DNA of 64,000 nt from Bacillus mobilis (GCF_001884045.1 NZ_MACF01000123.1:124001-188000), one strand, 5' to 3'; shown: positions 25,185-35,708, numbered from the stretch's first letter. Program-made: numbers and translations. Notes: a model not told the origin generated them from the sequence alone.

Positions 25185-25420
25185 TTTTCTTAAAAAAATC
25201 GGGTGAATGATATATTCTGTAGGATTTTCTAAGTCATCTTTATATTTTATTTTAATAAGACACGCAAAGAAGTCTGTCCTTTCTTTATAAAATATGAAAA
25301 TTATTTTTGAAAAATTGTATTGTTACATCGGTAAAAGTATAGGAAACTTATCATTATAAAATAAATTGAAATCTTCTAAAAACTCTGATACATTGAAATA
25401 GAAATGTAGTTCCACAGTAT

Positions 25421-25434
25421 TGTAAAGGCTTACA
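25421..25434. promoter_or_regulatory. Palindromic operator, cre-like
   Basis: TGTAAAGGCTTACA lies 52 bases before the prpC start. It fits the catabolite-responsive element consensus TGWAANCGNTNWCA at all but one fixed position and is a clean TGTAA/TTACA inverted repeat. Control of methylcitrate-cycle genes by CcpA is known in Bacillus. GATACATT at about 25387 also resembles a sigma-E -10 element. Both are inferences from sequence. Confidence 0.4.
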
Positions 25435-25472
25435 GTTATGTGCACGAAGATCTATTAGGATTGGAGGAAATA

Positions 25473-26594
25473 ATGATGAAAGCTGAAGAAAAATTTTCCC
25501 CGGGATTAGATGGTATAGTGGCAGCGGAAACGAAAATCTCGTTTCTTGACACAGTGAAAGGTGAAATTGTAATTCAAGGGTATGATTTAATCGAACTCTC
25601 AAAAACAAAAGAGTATTTAGACATTGTGCACCTTTTATTGGAAGAACATCTACCAAATGAGGATGAAAAAGCAAAACTTGAAAAGAAATTAAAAGAAGAA
25701 TACGCGGTACCAGAAGGTGTATTCAACGTATTAAAGGCATTACCGAAAGAAACGCACCCGATGGATGGATTGCGTACAGGTGTGTCCGCATTAGCTGGTT
25801 ACGATAATGATATCGAAAACCGCTCTTTAGAGGTAAACAAAAGCCGCGGGTACAAATTATTGAGTAAAGTACCAAACATTGTAGCGAATAGCTATCATAT
25901 TTTAAATAATGAAGACCCAATTCAGCCACTTAAAGAATTATCATATAGTGCGAATTTCTTCTATATGTTAACAGGTAAAAAACCAACTGAACTTGAGGAG
26001 AAGATCTTTGATCGTTCCCTTGTTTTATATAGTGAACATGAAATGCCAAACTCTACATTTACAGCGCGCGTTATTGCATCAACGCAATCCGACTTATATG
26101 GTGCTTTAACAGGTGCAGTTGCATCTTTAAAAGGTAGCTTACACGGCGGTGCAAACGAAGCGGTTATGTACATGCTTTTAGAAGCTGGTAATGTTGAGAA
26201 ATTTGAAGAGTTGTTACAGAAGAAACTATATAACAAAGAAAAAATTATGGGCTTTGGACATCGTGTGTATATGAAGAAGATGGATCCAAGAGCACTGATG
26301 ATGAAGGAAGCTTTAAAGCAGTTATGTGATGTAAAAGGTGATTATACACTATATGAAATGTGTGAAGCTGGAGAAAAGATTATGGAGAAGGAAAAAGGAA
26401 TTTATCCAAATCTTGATTATTATGCAGCGCCAGTATATTGGATGCTTGGTATCCCAATTCAACTTTACACACCAATCTTCTTTAGCTCTAGAACAGTGGG
26501 ACTATGTGCGCACGTAATTGAGCAACATGCGAACAATCGATTGTTCCGTCCACGTGTAAATTATATTGGCGAGCGACATGTACTTAGTAAATAA
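25473..26594 (+). CDS. prpC: 2-Methylcitrate synthase / citrate synthase family
   Basis: 373 residues from ATG 25473 (TTGGAGGAAATA upstream; the longer frame is not used). Citrate synthase motifs are clear: [10 protein letters not shown] with the catalytic His, [15 protein letters not shown] with the second His, and the late Asp in the [11 protein letters not shown] segment. The next two genes are methylcitrate dehydratase and methylisocitrate lyase, so it should condense propionyl-CoA with oxaloacetate. It corresponds to MmgD of B. subtilis. Confidence 0.9.
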   Translation: MMKAEEKFSPGLDGIVAAETKISFLDTVKGEIVIQGYDLIELSKTKEYLDIVHLLLEEHLPNEDEKAKLEKKLKEEYAVPEGVFNVLKALPKETHPMDGLRTGVSALAGYDNDIENRSLEVNKSRGYKLLSKVPNIVANSYHILNNEDPIQPLKELSYSANFFYMLTGKKPTELEEKIFDRSLVLYSEHEMPNSTFTARVIASTQSDLYGALTGAVASLKGSLHGGANEAVMYMLLEAGNVEKFEELLQKKLYNKEKIMGFGHRVYMKKMDPRALMMKEALKQLCDVKGDYTLYEMCEAGEKIMEKEKGIYPNLDYYAAPVYWMLGIPIQLYTPIFFSSRTVGLCAHVIEQHANNRLFRPRVNYIGERHVLSK

Positions 26595-26595
26595 G

Positions 26596-26652
26596 AACAA
26601 CTGGGGAGTTGTTTCCGCCGCCCGCCAGATGGGTGTTTGACCGACACCCATC
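26596..26652 (+). promoter_or_regulatory. Two adjacent hairpins between prpC and prpD
   Basis: Hairpin one is AACAACT-GGGG-AGTTGTT (26596-26613); hairpin two is GATGGGTGT-ttgaccg-ACACCCATC (26628-26652). Between them lies a GC-rich CCGCCGCCCGCC, odd for this AT-rich DNA. There is no T run, so RNA processing or stabilisation is more likely than termination. Confidence 0.5.
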
Positions 26653-26692
26653 ATTAATAATAACGAATTTTCGACAGAAAGGGAAGAATAGC

Positions 26693-28129
26693 ATGATTAA
26701 AACAAATGAAATTAAACAAAAAGATGCATTATTAGAAGAAATTGCGGATTATGTATTAAATAAAGAGGTAACTAGTGCAGAAGCATTCAGTACTGCTCGT
26801 TACGTATTACTTGATACACTTGGATGTGGAATTTTAGCATTACAATATCCAGAATGTACGAAATTACTAGGACCAGTTGTTCCAGGAACAATCGTGCCAA
26901 ATGGTACTCGTGTACCAGGTACGTCATATGTACTTGATCCAGTGAAAGGTGCATTTAATATCGGATGTATGATCCGTTGGTTAGACTATAACGATACTTG
27001 GCTTGCAGCAGAATGGGGACATCCATCTGATAACTTAGGCGGAATTTTAGCAGTTGCAGATTATATTAGCCGTGTTCGTATTTCAGAAGGAAAAGAACCA
27101 TTAAAAGTACGTGAAGTATTAGAAATGATGATTAAAGCACATGAAATTCAAGGTGTACTTGCTTTAGAAAACAGCTTAAACCGTGTCGGTCTTGACCACG
27201 TATTATATGTAAAAGTAGCAACAACTGCTGTAGTTGCAAAAATGCTTGGCGGAACACGTGAAGAAATCTTTAATGCATTATCACATGCATGGATTGATAA
27301 TTCTAGTCTTCGTACATATCGTCATGCACCAAATACTGGCTCACGTAAATCATGGGCAGCAGGTGATGCAACAAGCCGCGGTGTTCATCTTGCAATGACT
27401 GCTCTAAAAGGTGAAATGGGTTATCCAACAGCTTTATCTGCACCAGGCTGGGGATTCCAAGATGTATTATTTAATAAACAAGAATTAAAGTTAGCAAGAC
27501 CATTAGAGTCATATGTAATGGAAAATGTATTATTTAAAGTTTCATATCCAGCAGAGTTCCATGCACAAACAGCTGCAGAGTGTGCTGTGAAATTACACCC
27601 AGAAATTAAAGAAAGATTAGAAGAAATTGATCGTATTACAATTACAACTCATGAGTCAGCAATCCGTATTATTGATAAAGAAGGTCCATTAAATAACCCA
27701 GCTGATCGTGATCATTGTTTACAATACATTACGGCAATTGGTTTATTAAAAGGAGATATCGTTGCGGACGATTATGAGGATGCAGTAGCAAATGATCCAC
27801 GTGTAGATGAATTACGTAATAAGATGGTTGTTGTTGAAAACAAACAGTACAGTTTAGATTACCTTGACCCGAACAAGCGCTCAATCGCCAACGCTGTTCA
27901 AGTCCATTTCAAAGATGGCACTGTAACAGAAAACGTGGAATGTGAATATCCACTTGGTCACCGTTTCCGTAGAGACGAAGCAATTCCAAAAGTTGTTCAA
28001 AAATTCACTGCAAATATGGCAGGTCATTATTCTAGTAAGCAACAAGAACAAATTCATGAAGCTTGTTTAAATGAAGAGAAACTAGAAAATATGAATGTAA
28101 ACGAATTTGTAGATCTATTCTTAATTTAA
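26693..28129 (+). CDS. prpD: 2-Methylcitrate dehydratase, MmgE/PrpD family
   Basis: 478 residues from ATG 26693, preceded by AAAGGGAAG; the in-frame stretch upstream includes the hairpins and is not coding. The MmgE/PrpD pattern is clear: [33 protein letters not shown] and the C-terminal [13 protein letters not shown] and HRFRRDEA. The enzyme dehydrates 2-methylcitrate to methyl-cis-aconitate, iron-sulfur independent. Confidence 0.92.
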   Translation: MIKTNEIKQKDALLEEIADYVLNKEVTSAEAFSTARYVLLDTLGCGILALQYPECTKLLGPVVPGTIVPNGTRVPGTSYVLDPVKGAFNIGCMIRWLDYNDTWLAAEWGHPSDNLGGILAVADYISRVRISEGKEPLKVREVLEMMIKAHEIQGVLALENSLNRVGLDHVLYVKVATTAVVAKMLGGTREEIFNALSHAWIDNSSLRTYRHAPNTGSRKSWAAGDATSRGVHLAMTALKGEMGYPTALSAPGWGFQDVLFNKQELKLARPLESYVMENVLFKVSYPAEFHAQTAAECAVKLHPEIKERLEEIDRITITTHESAIRIIDKEGPLNNPADRDHCLQYITAIGLLKGDIVADDYEDAVANDPRVDELRNKMVVVENKQYSLDYLDPNKRSIANAVQVHFKDGTVTENVECEYPLGHRFRRDEAIPKVVQKFTANMAGHYSSKQQEQIHEACLNEEKLENMNVNEFVDLFLI

Positions 28130-28147
28130 TAATAGGGGGAATTTAGA

Positions 28148-29056
28148 ATGGCTTGGGTTGTGAATAAACAGTCAACACAAGAGGAGCTCGCGAATCGCTT
28201 CCGAGCTTTAGTAGAAGCACCTGAAATTTTGCAAATTCCAGGTGCTCATGATGCAATGGCAGCTTTAGTTGCGAGAAATACAGGATTTTCAGCTCTTTAT
28301 TTATCAGGAGCTGCTTATACTGCAAGTAAAGGGCTACCTGATTTAGGAATCGTGACGTCTACTGAAGTAGCAGAAAGAGCAAGAGATCTAGTAAGAGCTA
28401 CAGACTTACCAGTTCTAGTTGATATTGATACAGGATTTGGCGGTGTATTAAACGTAGCGAGAACAGCTGTAGAAATGCTAGAAGCGAACGTTGCGGCTGT
28501 TCAAATTGAAGATCAACAATTACCAAAGAAATGTGGACATTTAAATGGTAAGAAACTCGTTACGACAGAAGAATTAGTTCAAAAGATTAAAGCGATTAAA
28601 GAAGTTGCACCAAGCTTATATATTGTGGCACGTACAGATGCTCGCGGTGTAGAAGGCTTAGATGAAGCGATCGAAAGAGCGAACGCCTATGTAAAAGCAG
28701 GTGCAGATGCGATATTCCCTGAAGCGCTTCAATCAGAAGAAGAGTTCCGTCTATTTAATAGTAAAGTTAATGCACCTTTACTTGCGAATATGACTGAGTT
28801 CGGAAAAACGCCGTATTATAGTGCAGAGGAATTTGCAAATATGGGCTTCCAAATGGTTATTTATCCTGTAACTTCACTTCGCGTTGCAGCGAAAGCATAT
28901 GAGAATGTGTTTACTTTAATTAAGGAAACAGGTTCTCAAAAAGATGCACTTTCAAGTATGCAAACGAGAAGTGAGTTATATGAAACAATTTCATATCATG
29001 ACTTTGAAGAATTAGATATTGGAATTGCAAAAACAGTATTATCAGAGGATCAATAG
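28148..29056 (+). CDS. prpB: Methylisocitrate lyase
   Basis: 302 residues, a phosphoenolpyruvate mutase/isocitrate lyase-type TIM barrel. VDIDTGFGG (metal-binding Asp), EDQQLPKKCGHLNGK (the catalytic KKCGH) and ARTDARGVEGLDEAI are present. It cleaves 2-methylisocitrate to pyruvate and succinate, the last methylcitrate-cycle step. A ribosome binding site AGGGGG precedes ATG; the spacing of 18 bases from prpD supports one operon. Confidence 0.93.
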   Translation: MAWVVNKQSTQEELANRFRALVEAPEILQIPGAHDAMAALVARNTGFSALYLSGAAYTASKGLPDLGIVTSTEVAERARDLVRATDLPVLVDIDTGFGGVLNVARTAVEMLEANVAAVQIEDQQLPKKCGHLNGKKLVTTEELVQKIKAIKEVAPSLYIVARTDARGVEGLDEAIERANAYVKAGADAIFPEALQSEEEFRLFNSKVNAPLLANMTEFGKTPYYSAEEFANMGFQMVIYPVTSLRVAAKAYENVFTLIKETGSQKDALSSMQTRSELYETISYHDFEELDIGIAKTVLSEDQ

Positions 29057-29210
29057 ATAAAGTGAAACTTTAATCAGTGGGGGCTTCATCCCCCACTGAT
29101 TATTAGCCCTCACCAATCGGACTTTAATGGGCAGCCCGACCCCCGCATAACTTCTTTGCTTTCGCTGAATTTTGAGGCGAGGGTATTACTGCCCATTAAA
29201 GCGGGATAAA
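29057..29210. repeat. bcr1-like repeat, intact copy with ATAAA duplication
   Basis: Flanked by ATAAA at 29057-29061 and 29206-29210, total 154 bases. Inside are a hairpin ATCAGTGGGGG...CCCCCACTGAT near the left edge and a longer-range pair CTTTAATGGGCAG / CTGCCCATTAAAG near the right edge. It starts at the prpB stop, between the methylcitrate and valine parts of the cluster. Size, duplication and species range fit bcr1; the name is from memory. Confidence 0.72.
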
Positions 29211-29216
29211 ACAACT

Positions 29217-29276
29217 AAGGCGATGAGAATACATCTTTGGCAAAAAGAACTGCTTGATGTGAATATTCATCGCCTT
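29217..29276 (+). terminator. Hairpin upstream of acyl-CoA dehydrogenase
   Basis: AAGGCGATGAGAATA / TATTCATCGCCTT with a 32-base loop, just after the repeat. It may end the prp transcript; the T run is weak. Confidence 0.45.
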
Positions 29277-29359
29277 CTGTTTTCAAAAATAAGATATTCC
29301 ACTCATCGTAGACGAGCATATGTAGTAGAAAATAAAGCCGAAATGATAGGGGGATTCAG

Positions 29360-31069
29360 ATGGAGAAAACGAAGTTACCGTGGGATGAATTTTTTTCACT
29401 TAATAAAGATGTGAATCATACTTTCTTTACGCCAGAAGATTTTTCAGGAGATGAAGATTTAATCGCAAAAACGACAGAACAATTCGTTAAACAAGAAATT
29501 GTTCCACAAATGGAGAATATTGAACAACAAAACTATAAAGTTTCTCGTCAATTATTTGAGAAAGCTGGAGAACTTGGATTATTAAGTATCGAGGTCCCAG
29601 AAGAGTACGGTGGATTTGAGTTAGGAAAGGCAGTTTCAGGGCTTGTAGCAGAAAAAATGGGATACGCTGGTGCATTTAGCGTTTCATTTAATATACACGC
29701 AGGTGTAGGTACATTGCCTTACATATATTACGGAACGAAAGAACAAAAAGAAAAATATTTGCCGAAAATTGCATCGGGAGAATGGATTGGAGCTTATGCT
29801 CTAACTGAGCCGAATGCTGGTTCTGATGCTTTAAGTGCAAAAACGAGTGCAGTATTAAATGACGATGGTACTGCTTGGAAGTTGAATGGTGAGAAGCAAT
29901 GGATTACAAATGCTCATATGGCAGATGTATACGTTGTTTTTGCGAAGACAAATAAAGGAATGACAGCGTTTATTGTCGAAAGAACATGTGAAGGTGTATC
30001 CATTGGACTAGAAGAAAAGAAAATGGGGATTAAAGGCTCATCAACCGCTACTCTTATTTTAGAAGATGTTGTCATCCCTGCAGAAAATGTTTTAGGGGAA
30101 GTTGGGAAAGGGCATCATGTAGCTCTTAATATTCTTAACTTCGCTAGACTTAAGCTTGCTTTTGGAAATATTGGAACAGCAAAACAAGCAATTGGTTTGT
30201 CGGTTCAATATGGAAAAGAGCGAAAACAGTTCCAAACGGAATTAGTAGATTTTACGATGATTCAAGAGAAAATTGCAAATATGATCATTGCTACATATGG
30301 TGCAGAAAGTGCAGCTTATCGTACAGCGGGTGTAATTGATGAAGCAATTCATGAGAGTGATGAAGATCTTATGAAGAAAATGTCTCAATTTGCAATTGAA
30401 TGTGCACTTAATAAAGTAAATGCTTCTGAAACACTAGGCCATATCGTAGATGAAGCTGTACAAATCCATGGTGGTTATGGTTATATGCAAGAGTACGAGG
30501 TAGAACGATTATATCGTGATGCTAGAATTAGTCGTATTTTTGAAGGAACGAACGAAATTAATAGGTTAACAGTTGCCAAAATGTTAATGAAGCAAATGGA
30601 ACAAATTGAGGATACAGAAGTAGAGATTGATGTAGCAAATGTCGAAAGAAACCATCGTTACATTTTATTAGCGAAAAAATTGTTGAAACAATCTTTGAAA
30701 ACGCTCTCTAAAACTCCAGGATTAAAAATTGATCAAGAGCAAGAATATTCACGTGTATTATCAAATATGTTAACGGACGTGTACGTCATGGAATCAGCAT
30801 TTTTACGTACGAGTAAAGCCGTTAGTAAAAATGGTGAAGAGAAAGAGCGTACGAAACAAATGATAACTGACGTTATTTGTGAAGAAGGCTATCGCAAAGT
30901 AGAAGAAGCGGCGATTTCTATACTTTCAGCGGCTGTCACAGAAGAACAAGATAGACACGTGATTTTAACTGAAATTCGTCAATTATTAGTGCCTTTATAC
31001 ACGAACGTATTTACAAAAAAGAGAGAAGTTGCGAAAGCTATTATAAATCGCGGAAAGTATATTGTGTAA
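29360..31069 (+). CDS. Acyl-CoA dehydrogenase (probable isobutyryl-CoA dehydrogenase)
   Basis: 569 residues. The acyl-CoA dehydrogenase core spans about residues 30-410: YALTEPNAGSDALS and the flavin-binding WITNAHMADVY, GIKGSSTATLILEDV and the C-terminal IHGGYGYMQEYEVERLYRDARISRIFEGTNEI with the catalytic Glu region. About 150 extra C-terminal residues give it the VLCAD-like length. The following genes of valine degradation suggest isobutyryl-CoA or a similar branched acyl-CoA as substrate; that is inference. Confidence 0.85.
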   Translation: MEKTKLPWDEFFSLNKDVNHTFFTPEDFSGDEDLIAKTTEQFVKQEIVPQMENIEQQNYKVSRQLFEKAGELGLLSIEVPEEYGGFELGKAVSGLVAEKMGYAGAFSVSFNIHAGVGTLPYIYYGTKEQKEKYLPKIASGEWIGAYALTEPNAGSDALSAKTSAVLNDDGTAWKLNGEKQWITNAHMADVYVVFAKTNKGMTAFIVERTCEGVSIGLEEKKMGIKGSSTATLILEDVVIPAENVLGEVGKGHHVALNILNFARLKLAFGNIGTAKQAIGLSVQYGKERKQFQTELVDFTMIQEKIANMIIATYGAESAAYRTAGVIDEAIHESDEDLMKKMSQFAIECALNKVNASETLGHIVDEAVQIHGGYGYMQEYEVERLYRDARISRIFEGTNEINRLTVAKMLMKQMEQIEDTEVEIDVANVERNHRYILLAKKLLKQSLKTLSKTPGLKIDQEQEYSRVLSNMLTDVYVMESAFLRTSKAVSKNGEEKERTKQMITDVICEEGYRKVEEAAISILSAAVTEEQDRHVILTEIRQLLVPLYTNVFTKKREVAKAIINRGKYIV

Positions 31070-31085
31070 ATAGGAGGAAAGCGAT

Positions 31086-31976
31086 ATGAAAAAGATTGGT
31101 TTTATCGGTTTAGGTAACATGGGTCTTCCGATGTCTAAAAATTTAGTTAAATCAAGTTACACTGTGTATGGCGTGGATTTAAATAAAGAGGCTGAAGCTT
31201 CCTTTGAAAAAGAAGGAGGAATTATTGGCTTATCAATCTCAAAACTAGCAGAAACATGCGATGTGATTTTTACAAGTTTACCTTCACCTCGCGCTGTTGA
31301 AGCGGTATATTTTGGCGAAGAAGGATTATTTGAAAATAGTCACTCGAATGTAGTTTTAATTGATACAAGTACTGTATCTCCACAGTTAAACAAACAGTTA
31401 GAGGAAGCTGCGAAGGAAAAGAAAGTAGACTTTTTAGCAGCACCTGTTAGTGGTGGGGTAATTGGAGCTGAAAACCGTACATTAACGTTTATGGTTGGTG
31501 GATCAAAAGAGGTATATGACAAAACAGAATCTATCATGGGCGTACTAGGCGCGAACATTTTCCATGTTAGTGAGCAGATTGATAGTGGTACAACTGTTAA
31601 ATTAATTAATAACCTATTAATTGGTTTTTATACAGCTGGCGTAAGTGAAGCTTTAACATTAGCGAAAAAGAATAATATGGATTTAGATAAAATGTTTGAT
31701 ATTTTAAATGTAAGTTACGGTCAAAGTAGAATTTATGAGCGCAATTATAAAAGTTTCATTGCATCAGAAAACTACGAGCCAGGCTTTACTGTAAATTTAT
31801 TAAAGAAAGATTTAGGATTTGCAGTAGATTTAGCGAAAGAAAGCGAACTTCACTTACCAGTTAGCGAAATGCTATTAAATGTATATGAAGCAGCAAGTGA
31901 AGCTGGGTACGGTGAAAATGATATGGCAGCTTTATATAAGAAAGTTAGTGAACAGTTAATTTCTAATCAAAAATAA
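31086..31976 (+). CDS. mmsB: 3-Hydroxyisobutyrate dehydrogenase
   Basis: 296 residues. N-terminal Rossmann motif GFIGLGNMGLPMSKNLVK, substrate-site DFLAAPVSGGVIGAENRTL, and catalytic Lys in GTTVKLINNLL. It oxidises 3-hydroxyisobutyrate to methylmalonate semialdehyde with NAD. It follows the acyl-CoA dehydrogenase by 16 bases and precedes MmsA by 36, forming an operon. Confidence 0.9.
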   Translation: MKKIGFIGLGNMGLPMSKNLVKSSYTVYGVDLNKEAEASFEKEGGIIGLSISKLAETCDVIFTSLPSPRAVEAVYFGEEGLFENSHSNVVLIDTSTVSPQLNKQLEEAAKEKKVDFLAAPVSGGVIGAENRTLTFMVGGSKEVYDKTESIMGVLGANIFHVSEQIDSGTTVKLINNLLIGFYTAGVSEALTLAKKNNMDLDKMFDILNVSYGQSRIYERNYKSFIASENYEPGFTVNLLKKDLGFAVDLAKESELHLPVSEMLLNVYEAASEAGYGENDMAALYKKVSEQLISNQK

Positions 31977-32012
31977 TAGACTTAAATACATCATAAAAAA
32001 GGAGAGAATATA

Positions 32013-33473
32013 ATGATTACAACTGAAATTAAACGAGTAAAAAATCATATTAATGGTGAGTGGGTAGAATCTACTGGTACAGAAGTAGAAGCAGTTCCAA
32101 ATCCGGCGACTGGAAAAATTATCGCTTACGTTCCGCTATCTCCGAAAGAAGATGTTGAAAAAGCTGTTGAAGCGGCAAAAGCAGCATACGAAACATGGTC
32201 TAAAGTACCAGTTCCGAATCGTTCAAGACAATTGTATAAATATTTACAGCTTTTACAAGAAAACAAAGAAGAGCTTGCTAAAATCATTACGCTAGAAAAT
32301 GGTAAAACATTAACGGATGCAACTGGTGAAGTACAGCGTGGTATCGAAGCGGTAGAACTTGCAACATCAGCACCAAATTTAATGATGGGACAAGCTCTTC
32401 CGAATATTGCTAGTGGCATTGATGGATCGATTTGGCGTTATCCAATTGGAGTTGTTGCGGGTATTACACCGTTTAATTTCCCAATGATGATTCCATTATG
32501 GATGTTCCCACTTGCAATTGCTTGCGGTAATACGTTCGTATTAAAAACATCTGAAAGAACGCCACTTTTAGCAGAGCGACTTGTAGAGTTATTCTATGAA
32601 GCTGGTTTTCCAAAAGGAGTATTAAATTTAGTACAAGGCGGAAAAGATGTTGTAAATAGCATTTTAGAAAATAAAGATATTCAAGCTGTTTCGTTCGTTG
32701 GATCTGAGCCGGTAGCTCGTTACGTTTATGAAACAGGTACGAAACACGGGAAACGTGTACAAGCGTTAGCTGGTGCGAAAAACCATGCGATTGTAATGCC
32801 AGATTGCAATCTTGAGAAAACAGTGCAAGGTGTAATTGGATCTGCATTCGCAAGTAGTGGAGAGCGCTGCATGGCATGTTCAGTAGTAGCGGTAGTAGAT
32901 GAAATTGCTGATGAATTCATCGACGTACTAGTAGCAGAGACGAAGAAGTTAAAAGTAGGTGATGGTTTCCACGAAGATAATTATGTTGGACCATTAATTC
33001 GTGAATCTCATAAAGAGCGTGTACTAGGCTATATTAATAGCGGTGTAGCAGATGGAGCAACTTTATTAGTAGATGGCCGTAAAATTAAGGAAGAAGTTGG
33101 AGAAGGTTACTTTGTAGGTGCGACAATCTTTGATGGTGTAAATCAAGAAATGAAAATTTGGCAAGATGAAATCTTTGCTCCAGTATTAAGCATTGTAAGA
33201 GTTAAAGATTTAGAAGAAGGTATTAAACTTACAAATCAATCTAAATTTGCAAATGGTGCGGTTATTTATACGTCAAATGGTAAGCATGCACAAACGTTCC
33301 GTGATAACATCGATGCTGGTATGATCGGTGTAAACGTAAACGTTCCAGCACCAATGGCATTCTTCGCATTTGCAGGAAATAAAGCTTCATTCTTTGGAGA
33401 TTTAGGTACAAATGGTACAGATGGTGTACAATTCTATACACGTAAAAAAGTTGTAACTGAGCGCTGGTTTTAA
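32013..33473 (+). CDS. mmsA: Methylmalonate-semialdehyde dehydrogenase (acylating)
   Basis: 486 residues, aldehyde dehydrogenase fold with the MmsA/IolA features: [30 protein letters not shown] and the catalytic Cys in [10 protein letters not shown]. It converts methylmalonate semialdehyde plus CoA and NAD to propionyl-CoA, CO2 and NADH, feeding the methylcitrate cycle encoded upstream. IolA of inositol metabolism is the same family, but no iol genes are here. Confidence 0.93.
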   Translation: MITTEIKRVKNHINGEWVESTGTEVEAVPNPATGKIIAYVPLSPKEDVEKAVEAAKAAYETWSKVPVPNRSRQLYKYLQLLQENKEELAKIITLENGKTLTDATGEVQRGIEAVELATSAPNLMMGQALPNIASGIDGSIWRYPIGVVAGITPFNFPMMIPLWMFPLAIACGNTFVLKTSERTPLLAERLVELFYEAGFPKGVLNLVQGGKDVVNSILENKDIQAVSFVGSEPVARYVYETGTKHGKRVQALAGAKNHAIVMPDCNLEKTVQGVIGSAFASSGERCMACSVVAVVDEIADEFIDVLVAETKKLKVGDGFHEDNYVGPLIRESHKERVLGYINSGVADGATLLVDGRKIKEEVGEGYFVGATIFDGVNQEMKIWQDEIFAPVLSIVRVKDLEEGIKLTNQSKFANGAVIYTSNGKHAQTFRDNIDAGMIGVNVNVPAPMAFFAFAGNKASFFGDLGTNGTDGVQFYTRKKVVTERWF

Positions 33474-33505
33474 TAAATAGTAGACAGCCAGATCAGTTAT
33501 TAAAT

Positions 33506-33538
33506 GAAAACCACCACTAGGAATAGTGGTGGTTTTCA
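33506..33538. terminator. Bidirectional terminator
   Basis: AAAACCACCACTA / TAGTGGTGGTTTT between mmsA and the convergent LysE-type gene. Confidence 0.9.
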
Positions 33539-33543
33539 TTTTG

Positions 33544-34176
33544 TTAATTATTTTTTTCAAAAGCTAGTTTAATACCAAAACCAATTAAGACGATTCCCGT
33601 TAACCCTTGAATATAACGTTGCGTCTTCGGTTTTTTCATAAAAGCACTAATTTTATCAATTAAAAATATATAAAAAGCGAACCAAATAACTGTTAAAACG
33701 AGGTAAGTAAGGCCCATTACGAGAAGCTGGATAAACGTATTATGATTTGGATTTAAAAATTGCGGTAAAAAGGTTAAAAAGAAGACTGCAACTTTAGGGT
33801 TTAATAAATTTGTAAGAAACCCTTGGCGAAAGCAAGAAGTGTGTTCGTTTTCGTTATGCAAAGGTAAATCGTTCGTATCGACACTTTCTTTGTTTCTTAC
33901 TGCTAAAAGGGCTTTAATACCAATATAAATTAAATATAGAGCTCCAACGTACTTGAAAATAGAGAATAAAAGAGCTGACTTTACAATAAGTGCGGATAGT
34001 CCGATTACTGCTGCTAACGTATGAATCAAAAGTGCAATACATGTGCCGAACACGGTTTTTACTCCACCCATCTTACCGGCAACTAATGTGTTTTTCGTGG
34101 CCATGGCAGTATCAGGGCCAGGTAAAATAATAAGACAAATAGACATAATGATGAAAAGAAAAAAGTTTTCAATCAT
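33544..34176 (-). CDS. LysE/RhtB-family amino-acid exporter
   Basis: 210 residues, six hydrophobic segments. The N-terminal ILPGPDTAMATKNTLVAGKMGG is the LysE/RhtB signature, and FLTNLLNPKVAVFFLTFLPQF is the conserved middle motif. It exports amino acids or analogues. Its place in the valine-degradation region could point to branched-chain amino-acid overflow, but this is only context. AAGGAGGAG precedes the start. Confidence 0.9.
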   Translation of the reverse strand: MIENFFLFIIMSICLIILPGPDTAMATKNTLVAGKMGGVKTVFGTCIALLIHTLAAVIGLSALIVKSALLFSIFKYVGALYLIYIGIKALLAVRNKESVDTNDLPLHNENEHTSCFRQGFLTNLLNPKVAVFFLTFLPQFLNPNHNTFIQLLVMGLTYLVLTVIWFAFYIFLIDKISAFMKKPKTQRYIQGLTGIVLIGFGIKLAFEKNN

Positions 34177-34280
34177 AGTCGCTCCTCCTTTTTTATTTTT
34201 AGAATATTTGATTAAAAATAGTGTAGCACATATTTCGATTTAATAAAATTAAATTTTATTAAAAATTATTAAATAGGAAA

Positions 34281-34320
34281 GAGGCTATATAGTCGCGTAA
34301 TGACACGACTATATAGCCTC
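34281..34320. terminator. Long hairpin after the HIBCH gene
   Basis: GAGGCTATATAGTCG / CGACTATATAGCCTC, perfect 15-bp stem with a 10-base loop, 17 bases beyond the stop of the minus-strand gene. The T run is short. Confidence 0.7.
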
Positions 34321-34337
34321 AGTTTAACGGGGATGAT

Positions 34338-35393
34338 TTATGCATTAAGTAAGTTAAAGAATCGATTTACATCTTCTTCTGAAACATCACTTAACTGCTT
34401 ATATTTATAATTCGGATTTTGATCTTTATCAACGACAACAGAGCGTACTCCTTCGAAGAAATCCGCATGTCTCATGAAATTTTTAGCAAGTACAAGGTCG
34501 GTAGCGAAACATTCTTCAACCGACTTATCTTGGCCATCAATAAACTGTTTTAATGTTACTTTTAACGAAATAGGTGATTTTGATAATAGCGTTTCTTTCG
34601 TTTCTAAAGCAAAGGCACTTGGATCTTTCTCCAATGAATAGATGATCTCTTCAATTGTATCGAAAGCAAAATGTGAAGTAATTTCTTCTAATGAAGGAGC
34701 AAGCTCGCTTTCTAAGTTTGGAGCAGTTGCAAATGTACGAATGACTTCTTTTAAATTAGTATGTACATCATCTTCTTTATGCCAATTTATACTTTCCAGT
34801 TCAGTAAGGAAATTTGGTAATGAATCAGATGTCATAAAGTAATCAGCAGCGTTTATGAATAAAACGTCAGCAGCTTTTAAAATAGATGCCGTTAAAGCAA
34901 CATAGCGGCCAGCAAACCCTGGAGCTTTATTTAAGAAATAAGCAGCACCAACGTCCGGGAAGAAGCCGATATTCATCTCGGGCATTGCCCATTTCGTACG
35001 CTCAGTTACAATTCGATATTTCGCACCATTTGTAAGACCGACACCTCCGCCCATTACAATTCCATCTAAACAAGCGATGATTGGTTTTTTATATTGATAA
35101 ATATATGTATCAATTTCATACTCTTCTTCAAAAAAACGTTCCGCATGCTGTAATGCAGCTTCATTTGAACGTGCTTCATAAAGAGTTTTAATGTCACCGC
35201 CTGCACAAAAACCTTTTGTGCCAGCTCCTTTTAAAACGATAAGCGCAATTCGCTCGTCATTTTCCCATTCTTTCAGTTTTTGCCCAATTGGTTGTAACAT
35301 GTCATAAGATAAAGAATTAAGTGCTTTTGGGCGGTTTAAAGTAATTGATGCAACTCCGTTTTCACTAACAGAAAATAAAACGTGTTCAGTCAT
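34338..35393 (-). CDS. 3-Hydroxyisobutyryl-CoA hydrolase
   Basis: 351 residues, crotonase superfamily with the long HIBCH C-terminal part. ASITLNRPKALNSL, FCAGGDIKTLYEARS, DGIVMGGGVGLTNGAKYRI and the Glu/Asp active-site region FPDVGAAYFLNKAPG are present. It releases 3-hydroxyisobutyrate, the substrate of the mmsB product, so it belongs to valine degradation although it is on the other strand. AGGGAGGATGA precedes ATG. Confidence 0.88.
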   Translation of the reverse strand: MTEHVLFSVSENGVASITLNRPKALNSLSYDMLQPIGQKLKEWENDERIALIVLKGAGTKGFCAGGDIKTLYEARSNEAALQHAERFFEEEYEIDTYIYQYKKPIIACLDGIVMGGGVGLTNGAKYRIVTERTKWAMPEMNIGFFPDVGAAYFLNKAPGFAGRYVALTASILKAADVLFINAADYFMTSDSLPNFLTELESINWHKEDDVHTNLKEVIRTFATAPNLESELAPSLEEITSHFAFDTIEEIIYSLEKDPSAFALETKETLLSKSPISLKVTLKQFIDGQDKSVEECFATDLVLAKNFMRHADFFEGVRSVVVDKDQNPNYKYKQLSDVSEEDVNRFFNLLNA

Positions 35394-35708
35394 AATTCAT
35401 CCTCCCTTACATATCTTCTTATTCTTAATTCTTGATACGTACTGAAATGTCCTTTATAAACTTTGTCTAAAGTTGGCGATACATGTTAATTTGCCAAATG
35501 CATATTTTGACGAGTTATATTTGCAGGATTTCGGAGGTTGACAATGAATATTACAACATTACTGTAATTGTAATTATTTGAAGTTATCATGATAAACACG
35601 CTATTATATAGGTGTAAATTGTACATAATCACCTTAAAAAGGGTATTTGAAATGATTAGGATAAAAGAAATATTACTTTTATTAGAAATAGAGAAAGGAG
35701 AAATCGGA
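35394..35708. other. Intergenic stretch with divergent promoters, no gene seen
   Basis: Lies between the HIBCH gene on the minus strand and the small membrane gene. An in-frame ATG at 35652 with AAGGG upstream could extend the next gene by 19 residues. Confidence 0.35.
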
